This document shows positions 53,687 through 64,000 of a stretch of 64,000 bases of DNA, piece after piece. Numbering within the stretch: the stretch's first letter is position 1; each line of letters starts with the position of its first letter. A model generated the notes under the pieces. It saw only the letters and a program-made list of their open reading frames with translations, did no database searches and was not told where the DNA came from. The position numbers and the translations under genes were made by a program. This DNA comes from Pseudomonas frederiksbergensis (GTDB lineage Bacteria > Pseudomonadota > Gammaproteobacteria > Pseudomonadales > Pseudomonadaceae), in NCBI RefSeq assembly GCF_001952935.1, contig NZ_CP018319.1, positions 2,820,501 through 2,884,500 on the forward strand, read 5' to 3'.

Positions 53687-53709
53687 GGGAGAGCAGGCAG
53701 CAGAACCAA

Positions 53710-55323
<1,614 letters not shown>

Positions 55324-55443
55324 AGCGTTTCTGTTGGTCAATGTCTGAACGGTAATCGAGGCCATAGTCGATGCTTGATAGAGCTCTAGGTCGGGCTCTG
55401 CCATGATGTCCCCCATCATTCGGCAAGACGCTCAGGAGTGAAG

Positions 55444-55848
55444 ATGAATTTCCACACCCGCAAATGGGTAAAACCCGAAGACCTCAACCCCAACGGCACG
55501 CTGTTCGGCGGCAGTCTGTTGCGCTGGCTCGACGAAGAAGCGGCGATCTACGCCATCGTCCAGCTGGGCAATCAGCGTGTGGTCACCAAGTACATTTCCG
55601 AGATCAACTTCGTCAGCGCTTCGCGCCAGGGCGACATCATCGAGCTGGGCATTACCGCCACCGAGTTCGGTCGCACCTCCATCACCCTGAAATGCGAAGT
55701 GCGTAACAAGATCACCCGCAAAAGCATCCTGACGGTGGAGAAGATTGTCTTCGTCAATCTGGGTGAAGACGGCTTGCCCGCGCCGCACGGCCGCACCGAG
55801 ATCACGTACGTCAAAGACCAGTTCAAGGATGACATCATCAGCGAGTGA
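55444..55848 (+). CDS. Hotdog-fold acyl-CoA thioesterase (YciA-like)
   Basis: A 134-residue hotdog protein of the YciA/BFIT group. The active-site region NPNGTLFGGSLLRWLDEEAAI and the second block KYISEINFVSASRQGDIIEL are complete; the acidic residue in the helix is D31 or E32 of LDEE. It hydrolyses acyl-CoAs; chain length preference is not readable. The ATG at 55444 follows CAGGAGTG; a GTG two codons upstream is less likely. Confidence 0.88.
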   Translation: MNFHTRKWVKPEDLNPNGTLFGGSLLRWLDEEAAIYAIVQLGNQRVVTKYISEINFVSASRQGDIIELGITATEFGRTSITLKCEVRNKITRKSILTVEKIVFVNLGEDGLPAPHGRTEITYVKDQFKDDIISE

Positions 55849-55863
55849 TATCGGCGGCGCGCC

Positions 55864-55958
55864 CTTCGCGAGCAAGCCCGCTCCCACATTGGATCGAGTT
55901 GATCCCTGATTCTGTGTCCTGCACAAACCAAGTGTGGGAGCGGGCTTGCTCGCGAAGG
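55864..55958. repeat. REP inverted pair (family B, copy 8)
   Basis: CTTCGCGAGCAAGCCCGCTC and its inverse over about 95 bp, after the thioesterase gene and upstream of the formate/nitrite transporter. Confidence 0.9.
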
Positions 55959-56052
55959 CGGTCTACCGATTAACGATGATTTAGCGGACCACTGAACAGC
56001 TCCGAACCGCGCGTGTCGTACCTACATCACACACCACGGGTTCCGGAGCTTT

Positions 56053-56937
56053 ATGGACGCGCAAAAAGACGGCAAGACCCCGAACCTCTCCCCTGAAGAA
56101 CAGCACGACGTCGACAAGAGCCAGCCTCCACGCGCTGCTGTTCTGCATGAAATCATCCGCACCCAGGGCGATCTGGAGCTCGAGCGCAGTGTCGCTGCCT
56201 TGTGGTGGTCGGCGTTGGCCGCCGGCCTGACCATGGGCCTGTCGCTGATGGCCATGGGGCTGCTCAATTCCCGTCTGCCGGACGGCGAAGGCTTCAAGGT
56301 GATTGCCAGTTTCGGTTACTGCGCAGGCTTCCTCGCGGTGATCCTCGCCCGTCAGCAATTGTTCACCGAGAACACCCTGACGGCGGTGCTGCCGGTCATG
56401 ACCAAGCCCACACTGAACAATTTCGGTCGATTGCTACGCCTGTGGTCGGTGGTGCTGGTGGGTAACCTCAGCGGCACGTTGCTGGTGGCGTATGTAATGC
56501 TGAATCTGCCGATTTTCGACAGCAAGACCGACCTGGCCTTCCTCGATATCGGACGCAAGATCATGGAGAACGACGCCAGCCAGATGTTCGCCAAAGGCAT
56601 TGTGTCGGGCTGGATGATCGCCACCATGGTCTGGATGATTCCGTCCATGGAGAGCGCGAAGATGTGGATCATTATCCTCATCACCTACCTCATGGCGCTG
56701 GGGGACTTCACCCACATCGTGGTCGGGGCCGCCGAGGTTTCGTATCTGGTGTTTGCCGGCGAGTTGCCGTGGAAGGATTTCTGGCTGGTGTTCGCCGGGC
56801 CGACGCTGGCGGGGAACATCATCGGCGGCAGCTTCATCTTCGCGCTGATCAGCCATGCGCAAATTCGTAGCGAGAGCGGCCCGCCGAAGAAGAGTACGGA
56901 TCAGGCGTCGGATTCACGCAAGCGCGAAGAGAAGTAA
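56053..56937 (+). CDS. Formate/nitrite transporter family protein
   Basis: A 294-residue membrane protein of the FNT family. After a polar N-terminus of about 45 residues come six hydrophobic helices; the pore-loop motif on the first half is ILARQQLFTENTLTAVLP and on the second GAAEVSYLVFAGELPW. FNT channels carry small monovalent anions such as formate, nitrite or hydrosulfide; this subgroup's substrate is unknown. It lies alone between two REP pairs. Confidence 0.87.
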   Translation: MDAQKDGKTPNLSPEEQHDVDKSQPPRAAVLHEIIRTQGDLELERSVAALWWSALAAGLTMGLSLMAMGLLNSRLPDGEGFKVIASFGYCAGFLAVILARQQLFTENTLTAVLPVMTKPTLNNFGRLLRLWSVVLVGNLSGTLLVAYVMLNLPIFDSKTDLAFLDIGRKIMENDASQMFAKGIVSGWMIATMVWMIPSMESAKMWIIILITYLMALGDFTHIVVGAAEVSYLVFAGELPWKDFWLVFAGPTLAGNIIGGSFIFALISHAQIRSESGPPKKSTDQASDSRKREEK

Positions 56938-56960
56938 AGACAGGTGCGCCGTATCAACTT

Positions 56961-57028
56961 CATCGCGAGCAGGCTCACTCCTACAGGGAGGGGCGCGGTT
57001 CATGTGGGACCGAGCCTGCTCGCGAAAG
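56961..57028. repeat. REP pair, shorter variant (family B, copy 9)
   Basis: ATCGCGAGCAGGCTCACTCC and its inverse TGGGACCGAGCCTGCTCGCG over 68 bp, with an AGG rather than AAGCCC core. It lies between convergent transporter genes. Confidence 0.8.
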
Positions 57029-57052
57029 CAATGTCATGGGCGATGCAGCTAT

Positions 57053-58222
57053 TCAACCGGACACATTGACCGCAGCCGAACTGCGACGCTGCAGGTAAAT
57101 AAAGAACAACGCGGTCAGTACCGTCAGACCGCTGACCAGTGCGCCGGTCCAGGGCAAGTCCGCCAGATCGGCGCCGCTGGCAACCACCAACCCGCCAATC
57201 CACGCACCGGCCGCGTTACCGAGGTTGAACGCGCTCTGGTTCAACGTCGAGCCCAGATTCGGCGCTTCATGGGCCTGATCGATGATCAGCAGTTGCAAGA
57301 TCGGGCACAGGGCAAAGGCGAAGATGCCCCACAACACCAGGGTGATTGCGGCTGGAATCATTGAGTGGCTGGTCTGTGTGAACGCGGCCAGCACGACCAG
57401 CACTGCCAGCGCCATGCCCACCAGCGACGGCAGCAAACGACTGTCCGCCAGACGGCCGCCGAGCATGCTGCCCGCGGTCAAACCGACCCCGAATAACAGC
57501 AGCATGATGGTCACGCCATGGGGGCTGACGCCGGTGATGTCTTGCAGGATGGGGGCGATGTAAGTGAAGACGCTGAACAGGCTGGTCGACGCCAGCACGC
57601 TCATGCCCAGCGCCAGTAACACGTTGACCTTGCCCAGTACTTTGAACTCGCTGGCGAGGTTGGCCTTGTCCATCGCGATGTCCTTCGGCAACCAGACCCA
57701 TTGCGCGATAGCCGCGATCACACCGATCACCGACACCGCCCAGAACGTCGAGCGCCAGCCGGCGTATTGCCCGAGCGCAGTGCCCAACGGCACGCCCAGC
57801 ACGTTGGCCAGGGTCAGGCCGGTGAACATCATCGCAATCGCCTGGGCGCGCTTGTTCGGTGCCACCAAGCCGGCGGCAACCACCGAACCGATGCCGAAGA
57901 ACGCGCCGTGGCAAAGCGCGGTGACCACGCGTGCGGCCATCAGCGTTGCGTAGTTCGGCGCCAGGGCGCAGAGAATGTTGCCGAGGATGAACATCAGGGT
58001 CATGCCCAGCAGCGTGGCTTTGCGCGGCATGTTGGCGGTGCCGACCGCGAGGATCGGCGCACCGAACACCACGCCGAGGGCGTAGCCGGTGATCAACAAT
58101 CCAGCATCAGGAATGCTCACGGCGAGGTCGCGGGCGACATCGGGCAACAAACCCATGATGACGAATTCAGTGGTGCCGATGCCGAACGCGGCAACAGCGA
58201 GGGCAAGCAAGGCGAGTGGCAT
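57053..58222 (-). CDS. MFS transporter, AraJ/drug-efflux type
   Basis: A 389-residue major facilitator with 12 predicted helices. The N-terminal FGIGTTEFVIMGLLPDVA motif is that of the AraJ/YdhP group (DHA1 family). Motif A-like LADSRLLPSLVG is in the loop between helices 8 and 9. Possible substrates are drugs or sugars; the family does not tell. The ATG at 58222 is preferred over TTG two codons earlier. It is convergent with the FNT gene. Confidence 0.87.
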   Translation of the reverse strand: MPLALLALAVAAFGIGTTEFVIMGLLPDVARDLAVSIPDAGLLITGYALGVVFGAPILAVGTANMPRKATLLGMTLMFILGNILCALAPNYATLMAARVVTALCHGAFFGIGSVVAAGLVAPNKRAQAIAMMFTGLTLANVLGVPLGTALGQYAGWRSTFWAVSVIGVIAAIAQWVWLPKDIAMDKANLASEFKVLGKVNVLLALGMSVLASTSLFSVFTYIAPILQDITGVSPHGVTIMLLLFGVGLTAGSMLGGRLADSRLLPSLVGMALAVLVVLAAFTQTSHSMIPAAITLVLWGIFAFALCPILQLLIIDQAHEAPNLGSTLNQSAFNLGNAAGAWIGGLVVASGADLADLPWTGALVSGLTVLTALFFIYLQRRSSAAVNVSG

Positions 58223-58407
58223 GCGCAAGGTCTCTGTCGGTAGTCTTGACGCTCTGATCAGGCATACGCATGCCGACGCCCGTTCTCGACGAGAGCGGGC
58301 GGAGGCAGAAATTATTGGAATTAGTCTGTGCGCAACTGAGTGCGGCGTGGTCGCTTGCAGTATAAACAGCTGCTGACATATGGCGAATCAATTATCTCCC
58401 CGCTTCC

Positions 58408-58476
58408 TGTAGGAGCACGGCTTGCCGGCGATGGCGTTCTTGAGACCGCTATCGCGGGCAAGCCTTGCTCCTACAG
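58408..58476. repeat. Palindromic element (family D)
   Basis: TGTAGGAGCACGGCTTGCCG, GCGATGGC and their inverse GCGGGCAAGCCTTGCTCCTACA: a hairpin of about 69 bp. It lies just before the EamA transporter gene; only one copy is seen in the window. Confidence 0.8.
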
Positions 58477-58507
58477 AGCTGGGGTGGTCAACAAAAAGGA
58501 GTGTGCC

Positions 58508-59341
58508 GTGCTCGCAACAGCATTGGTGTTGGTCGCGGCGCTGTTGCACGCGGCGTGGAATACCCTGATCAAATTCAGCGCGGAACGGCTGCTGGTGGTG
58601 GCCTGCATGGACAGCGTGGCAATGCTGTTCGTCGCGCTGATGCTGCCATTCGTGGCGCTGCCACCCTTGGAGATCTGGCCGTGGATTCTGGCGTCGGCGG
58701 CGTTTGAATTGCTCTATCGCTATTTGTTGATCCAGGCCTATCGGGTGGGCGATCTGGGGTTGGTCTACCCGCTGATGCGGGGCTTGTCGCCGCTGGTGGT
58801 GCTGGCACTGACGCTGATTTTTGCTGGAGAAGTGCTGACGAACCAGCAGATCTTCGGGATTCTGCTGATCCCGTTCGGCATGCTTTGCCTGCTCTGGCAG
58901 GGCGGCGGCGGAGTGCGATTGCCATGGTCGATGCTGCCGGTGGTGGCGTTGATCGGCCTGTGCATCGGCTGCTACACCTACATCGATGGCCAGGCGTTGC
59001 GGCGTTGGTCGCATCCGCTGGATTACCTGGTGTGGGTCACGTTGCTCAGCGCCTGGCCATTCCCATTGTTGGCGCTAGTGCGTAAGCGGCCGGCCTTCAT
59101 GTTGTTCTGGCGTGAACAGTGGCGACTGGGTCTGGCGGTCGGGTTTTGCGTGTTGTTCAGCTACGCTCTGGTGCTGTGGGCCATGCAGTTGGGCTCGATT
59201 GCCGAGGCGGCGGCGTTGCGCGAGATCAGCGTGATCCTGGTGGTGTTGTTTGGCATGCGCTACCTCAAAGAACCTTTTGGCAGGCCACGGCTCTTAGCCT
59301 GTGGGCTGGTATTGATCGGCATGCTGGTGATGAAGTTTTGA
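58508..59341 (+). CDS. DMT-superfamily (EamA) transporter
   Basis: A 277-residue membrane protein with ten helices in two EamA halves. Start is GTG at 58508, preceded by AAGGAG seven bases ahead; upstream in-frame ATGs at and around 58340 would cross a palindromic repeat. Residues such as PLMRGLSPLVVL (first half) and EISVILVVLFGMRYLKEPFG (second) mark the EamA fold. Substrate is unknown; family members export amino acids or metabolites. Confidence 0.87.
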   Translation: MLATALVLVAALLHAAWNTLIKFSAERLLVVACMDSVAMLFVALMLPFVALPPLEIWPWILASAAFELLYRYLLIQAYRVGDLGLVYPLMRGLSPLVVLALTLIFAGEVLTNQQIFGILLIPFGMLCLLWQGGGGVRLPWSMLPVVALIGLCIGCYTYIDGQALRRWSHPLDYLVWVTLLSAWPFPLLALVRKRPAFMLFWREQWRLGLAVGFCVLFSYALVLWAMQLGSIAEAAALREISVILVVLFGMRYLKEPFGRPRLLACGLVLIGMLVMKF

Positions 59342-59381
59342 CTGGAGCTCGACTCTTGAAACTTGAAGAAGGGATTGCGTT

Positions 59382-59765
59382 ATGACGGTTGCTCTGTGGT
59401 GCATTTTGATCGCGATTATCCTGCCCTATATCTGCACGGGCATCGCCAGGGCCAGTGGCGGATTCAGGCCCAAAGACAACCATGACCCCCGTGACTTTCT
59501 CGAGTCACTGAATGGTTTTGGCCGCCGCGCATATGCGGCGCACCTGAACAGTCTGGAAGTGATTCCCGCGTTCGCGGCGGCAGTCATCGTTGCGCACCTG
59601 GCCGGCAATGCCGAACTGGTGACGATCAATGTGTTGGCGGTGTTGTTCATCACCAGTCGGCTGCTGTACATCATTTGCTACCTGGCGGACTGGGCGATGT
59701 TGCGGTCGCTGGTGTGGTTGGTGGGGATTGGGTTGATCGTCAGTTTCTTTGTGGTTTCTGTCTGA
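59382..59765 (+). CDS. MAPEG family membrane protein
   Basis: A 127-residue protein with four hydrophobic helices and the MAPEG motif RRAYAAHLNSLEVIPAFAAA, including the conserved NSLE, which lies between helices 1 and 2. MAPEG members in eukaryotes conjugate glutathione; bacterial functions are poorly known. It follows the EamA gene after 40 bp and may be cotranscribed. GAAGAAGG precedes the ATG. Confidence 0.85.
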   Translation: MTVALWCILIAIILPYICTGIARASGGFRPKDNHDPRDFLESLNGFGRRAYAAHLNSLEVIPAFAAAVIVAHLAGNAELVTINVLAVLFITSRLLYIICYLADWAMLRSLVWLVGIGLIVSFFVVSV

Positions 59766-59791
59766 AAATTCGTGGGTGTTTGTGAGGGCCT

Positions 59792-59886
59792 CATCGCGAG
59801 CAGGCTCGCTCCCACATTGAATCTCGGTCGTACACGTATGTTGTGTTCACTGGAGATCCAAATGTGGGAGCGAGCCTGCTCGCGAT
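59792..59886. repeat. REP inverted pair (family B, copy 10)
   Basis: ATCGCGAGCAGGCTCGCTCC and its inverse over about 95 bp, of the same GAGCAGGCTC variant as copy 9, between convergent MAPEG and mltA genes. Confidence 0.88.
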
Positions 59887-59911
59887 TGCTATCTATCAGT
59901 CGCAGCGGATC

Positions 59912-61096
59912 TCAGGGTTTGGCTTTAGCCGCATCAGCCACCTGTGGCACTTGCGGCAACGCTGCGCCTTTAGGCCAGAGCATCCAGATCTGCCCCTGCT
60001 GTTTCATGTCGCCGGCCAATTGCCCGGCCGCCTCGCCCGTGCCCCAGAACAGGTCTGCACGGACCTCGCCGGCAATTGCGCCGCCGGTGTCCTGAGCGGC
60101 AACCGGGCGAACCAGTGCGGTACCGTCCGGTTTAGTCGTCGATAACCACAACAGACTGCCCAGGGGAATCACTTTGCGATCCACCGCCGCGCTGTAGCCG
60201 GCGGTCAGCGGTACGTTCAACGAGCCGCGAGGTCCTTCGTTGCTGTCCGGATTGCGGGTGAAGAATACGTAGCTGGGGTTGCTGCCAAGCAGTTGCGGAA
60301 TACGTGTCGGATTGGCCTTGGCCCAATTGCTGATGGCGCCCATGGTCACTTCTTCTTTTTTCAGCTCGCCCTGGTCTACCAACCAGCGGCCTATCGGTCG
60401 ATACGGGTGACCGTTCTGGTCGGCATACGCAATGCGCAACTGGCGGCCATCATCGAGCTGGATACGACCCGAACCCTGGATTTGCAGGAATTGCAGGTTC
60501 ATCGGATCGGTCAGCCAGGCAACGACCGGTGCCTTGACCCCTTTGGTTTCAATCGTGGCCGCATCGTCGTAAGGCTTGAGCACGCGACCTTCGAGTCGTC
60601 CGCGCAGGCGCTTGCCTTTGAGTTCCGGATAAATGCTGTCCAGAGAGACGATGATCATGTCCTCGGGCACGCCATACACCGGGATGTTGGCCACTTCGGT
60701 CTGGGTCAGGCTGCCGGGGTAGACCGGTTCGTAATAACCGGTGATTAAGCCGTTGGGATTGTCATTGGCGGCGCGCAGGCCGTAGACGTCGAGGTTCTGC
60801 TTGAGGAAGCCACGAATGTCATTGGCGGTTTGCGGTACGTTGGCGGCAGCCGCACACGTTGAGCCCCACACCGGGTCGGCCTTGAGTCGGGTGCAGGCGC
60901 TGCGCCACGAACCGAAGCCGGCAACCAGGTCGATGTCGGACACCGTCGGAAGTGCTTCCCACGTGGCGCTGGAGTAAGTCGCCAGGGCGTGGGTTTTCGG
61001 TGTGTTGTTGTCGCCACCGGTGCAGCCCGCAAGCACGGCCACCATCGGAAGGGTCCAGGCGAGGTTGTGACGCCATGCCTTGAAACGGCTGTTCAT
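59912..61096 (-). CDS. mltA: Membrane-bound lytic murein transglycosylase A
   Basis: A 394-residue lipoprotein (lipobox VLAGC) that cleaves murein glycan strands with formation of anhydro-muramyl ends. MltA domain features are GLITGYYEPVYPGS, LQIQGSGRIQLDDG, and a C-terminal 3D domain with the catalytic Asp in AAQDTGGAIAG. The ATG at 61096 follows AAAGGAATTA. It is divergent from the cytochrome gene. Confidence 0.93.
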   Translation of the reverse strand: MNSRFKAWRHNLAWTLPMVAVLAGCTGGDNNTPKTHALATYSSATWEALPTVSDIDLVAGFGSWRSACTRLKADPVWGSTCAAAANVPQTANDIRGFLKQNLDVYGLRAANDNPNGLITGYYEPVYPGSLTQTEVANIPVYGVPEDMIIVSLDSIYPELKGKRLRGRLEGRVLKPYDDAATIETKGVKAPVVAWLTDPMNLQFLQIQGSGRIQLDDGRQLRIAYADQNGHPYRPIGRWLVDQGELKKEEVTMGAISNWAKANPTRIPQLLGSNPSYVFFTRNPDSNEGPRGSLNVPLTAGYSAAVDRKVIPLGSLLWLSTTKPDGTALVRPVAAQDTGGAIAGEVRADLFWGTGEAAGQLAGDMKQQGQIWMLWPKGAALPQVPQVADAAKAKP

Positions 61097-61223
61097 GGAG
61101 TAATTCCTTTGTCGGTTGCCTGAGTGCTCCATGCGCTCAAACAACCCGTATTGATAATAGGGCTATTGGTCTTTGCCGATGACGCGAGGATACTGGCCGC
61201 CGTTCCCGTGACCTGAAACCACC

Positions 61224-61673
61224 ATGACTCTTAAAAGACTTTCTGTTGTATTGCTGGCCTGCCTGACGTTGTCCGCCTGTGGTGGGGTCGACCCCAACTC
61301 GCCGCTGGGTCAGCGTAAGGCAATCTTCAAGCAGATGCTCAAGACCGGCGAAGACCTGGGCGGCATGTTGCGTGGTCGCATCCCGTTTGACGGTCCGAAA
61401 TTCGCTGACGGTGCCGTGAAGCTCGATGCATTGTCCCGTGAGCCCTGGAAACATTTTCCGCAGCTGCGCGAAGAAGATCACACCAGCGCCAAGAGCGATG
61501 TCTGGCAGAAACAGGAACAGTTCCAGGACATGGCCCGCACCCTTGAAGCCGCCACCGGTGAATTGGTGGTTGTCAGCAAGGTTCAGCCCTACAAGGCCAG
61601 TAATCTTGGGCCAGCGGTGCAGAAGGTCGAAGATGCCTGCAGTGCTTGCCATAAAGAGTTTCGGGATCATTGA
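61224..61673 (+). CDS. Cytochrome c lipoprotein (c'-type)
   Basis: A 149-residue protein with a lipobox (LTLSAC) and a c-type heme motif CSACH near the C-terminus, typical of the four-helix cytochrome c' family. Axial His is followed by a short tail. It probably sits lipid-anchored in the periplasm. Electron partner unknown. It stands alone between mltA and a family A repeat. Confidence 0.87.
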   Translation: MTLKRLSVVLLACLTLSACGGVDPNSPLGQRKAIFKQMLKTGEDLGGMLRGRIPFDGPKFADGAVKLDALSREPWKHFPQLREEDHTSAKSDVWQKQEQFQDMARTLEAATGELVVVSKVQPYKASNLGPAVQKVEDACSACHKEFRDH

Positions 61674-61687
61674 TTCCTGAGCTCATC

Positions 61688-61789
61688 GATCGTTCCCACG
61701 CTCTGCGTGGGAACGCCTCTAGGGACGCTCCGCGTCCAGTGACGCGGAGCGTCACGGGCTGCATTCCCACGCAGAGCGTGGGAACGATC
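61688..61789. repeat. Four-hairpin palindromic element (family A, copy 6)
   Basis: Same orientation as copy 1 with GATCGTTCCCACGC ends; the left arm has GGGAACGCC in place of GGGAATGCC. It lies between convergent cytochrome and DUF1090 genes. Confidence 0.88.
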
Positions 61790-61805
61790 AGTGCTGAACT
61801 GATCC

Positions 61806-62201
61806 TTACTTATCCAGCTCATCGAGTGCTTCCTGCAATTCCTTGCGGGACTCGGCGAGTTTGTCTTTGCGTTTGTTGATCTTCTCGGCGTCACCTTTCT
61901 TCATGGCCTTGTCCAGGTCAGCCTGACGCTGGCTGACTTCGTGCTTGGCGTCGAGCACCTTGTTCTCCCGTTCTTTCTTCAGGGAAGCATCGGTGCAATG
62001 AGCAGTGACTTCGCTCAGGGCCGTTTCAAGGCCTGCCTGCTGGTCGGCGTTACCGTGAGACTTGGCCAGTTCGATCTGATTGATGATGCCCTGCTTCTTT
62101 GCGGCGCAGCCGGTCAGGCCTGGAGCTTCTTCGGCGGCCATCAGTGGAGCGGCCAGCACGCTGCAAAGGGTCAACAGGGCGAGCGGTGAAAGAAATTTCA
62201 T
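61806..62201 (-). CDS. DUF1090 domain exported protein
   Basis: A 131-residue protein with a signal peptide (LTLCSVLAAPLMAA) followed by a charged, helical, coiled-coil-like region (DLDKAMKKGDAEKINKRKDK and further). Two Cys lie at GCAAKK and AHCTDA. It fits DUF1090 (YqjC-like); function unknown. GGAG precedes the ATG. Next upstream gene is ligB on the same strand. Confidence 0.88.
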   Translation of the reverse strand: MKFLSPLALLTLCSVLAAPLMAAEEAPGLTGCAAKKQGIINQIELAKSHGNADQQAGLETALSEVTAHCTDASLKKERENKVLDAKHEVSQRQADLDKAMKKGDAEKINKRKDKLAESRKELQEALDELDK

Positions 62202-62299
62202 AAAAGCTCCGTGTAAAAAAGCGATCGGGTCGATATGGCGATGGGGTGTTTGAGCCCGTCGGTACCATTGGGTTCCCCGGGGCCGGGCATCGCCGGCGG

Positions 62300-63988
<1,689 letters not shown>

Positions 63989-64000
63989 TCAGGGAGATGC

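Overview
The window is a chromosomal segment of a Pseudomonas, most likely of the fluorescens group. The evidence is the Pseudomonas gene order (hemW-rdgB-metWX-proC-yggS-pilT; pyrR-pyrB-pyrC'; tonB-gshB-pilGHIJ-chpA-chpC; rhlE-metF-ahcY), the high GC content and codon use, and the dense set of Pseudomonas-type REP palindromes. The species cannot be fixed from sequence alone. No tRNA, rRNA, insertion sequence, phage or CRISPR array was seen.

Layout. 1-9.3 kb holds housekeeping genes, mostly on the minus strand: the end of trmB, hemW, rdgB, metW and metX, yggT, proC and yggS, with the pilus retraction ATPase gene pilT on the plus strand. 9.3-16.2 kb has a TM2 protein and then a long minus-strand run, gshB-tonB-yqgE-ruvX-pyrR-pyrB-pyrC'. 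16.4-26.5 kb is the type IV pilus chemosensory cluster pilG-pilH-pilI-pilJ-chpA-chpC. Compared with P. aeruginosa it lacks pilK and chpB, and pilT has no pilU beside it. 26.6-41.6 kb is an accessory stretch between chpC and rsmE. It holds a DUF6124 gene behind a long, apparently structured leader RNA, an HTH-nucleotidyltransferase/HEPN-like pair, the complete biotin-independent malonate decarboxylase operon (mdcABCDEGH-madLM with mdcR), a TrhA membrane protein, and a LysR/D-amino-acid-dehydrogenase/RidA/solute-binding-protein module. 41.7-49.4 kb contains rsmE, bioA, an exported amine oxidase, a small AT-rich lipoprotein/B-lectin cassette, cytochrome b561 and two tandem YceI genes. 49.6-64 kb contains rhlE, a solute-binding protein, metF, ahcY with an S-adenosylhomocysteine riboswitch, a thioesterase, transporters, mltA, a cytochrome c lipoprotein, a DUF1090 protein and ligB.

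Functional links. metX and metW (homocysteine synthesis), metF (methyl-THF supply) and ahcY (SAH recycling) belong to one methionine/SAM cycle at two loci. pilT and pilG-chpC together drive and steer twitching. The mdc genes form one transport, cofactor-synthesis and decarboxylation unit for malonate.

The most interesting signals are: (1) the DUF6124 leader, with a 17-bp long-range stem whose two G-U pairs form only in the minus-strand transcript and a competing pairing next to the ribosome-binding site; (2) the lectin/lipoprotein cassette flanked by two copies of the amine-oxidase 3' end and terminator; (3) a promoter carrying 21-bp-phased direct repeats ahead of the nucleotidyltransferase/HEPN pair; (4) a six-copy family of elements of about 105 bp, each made of four small hairpins.
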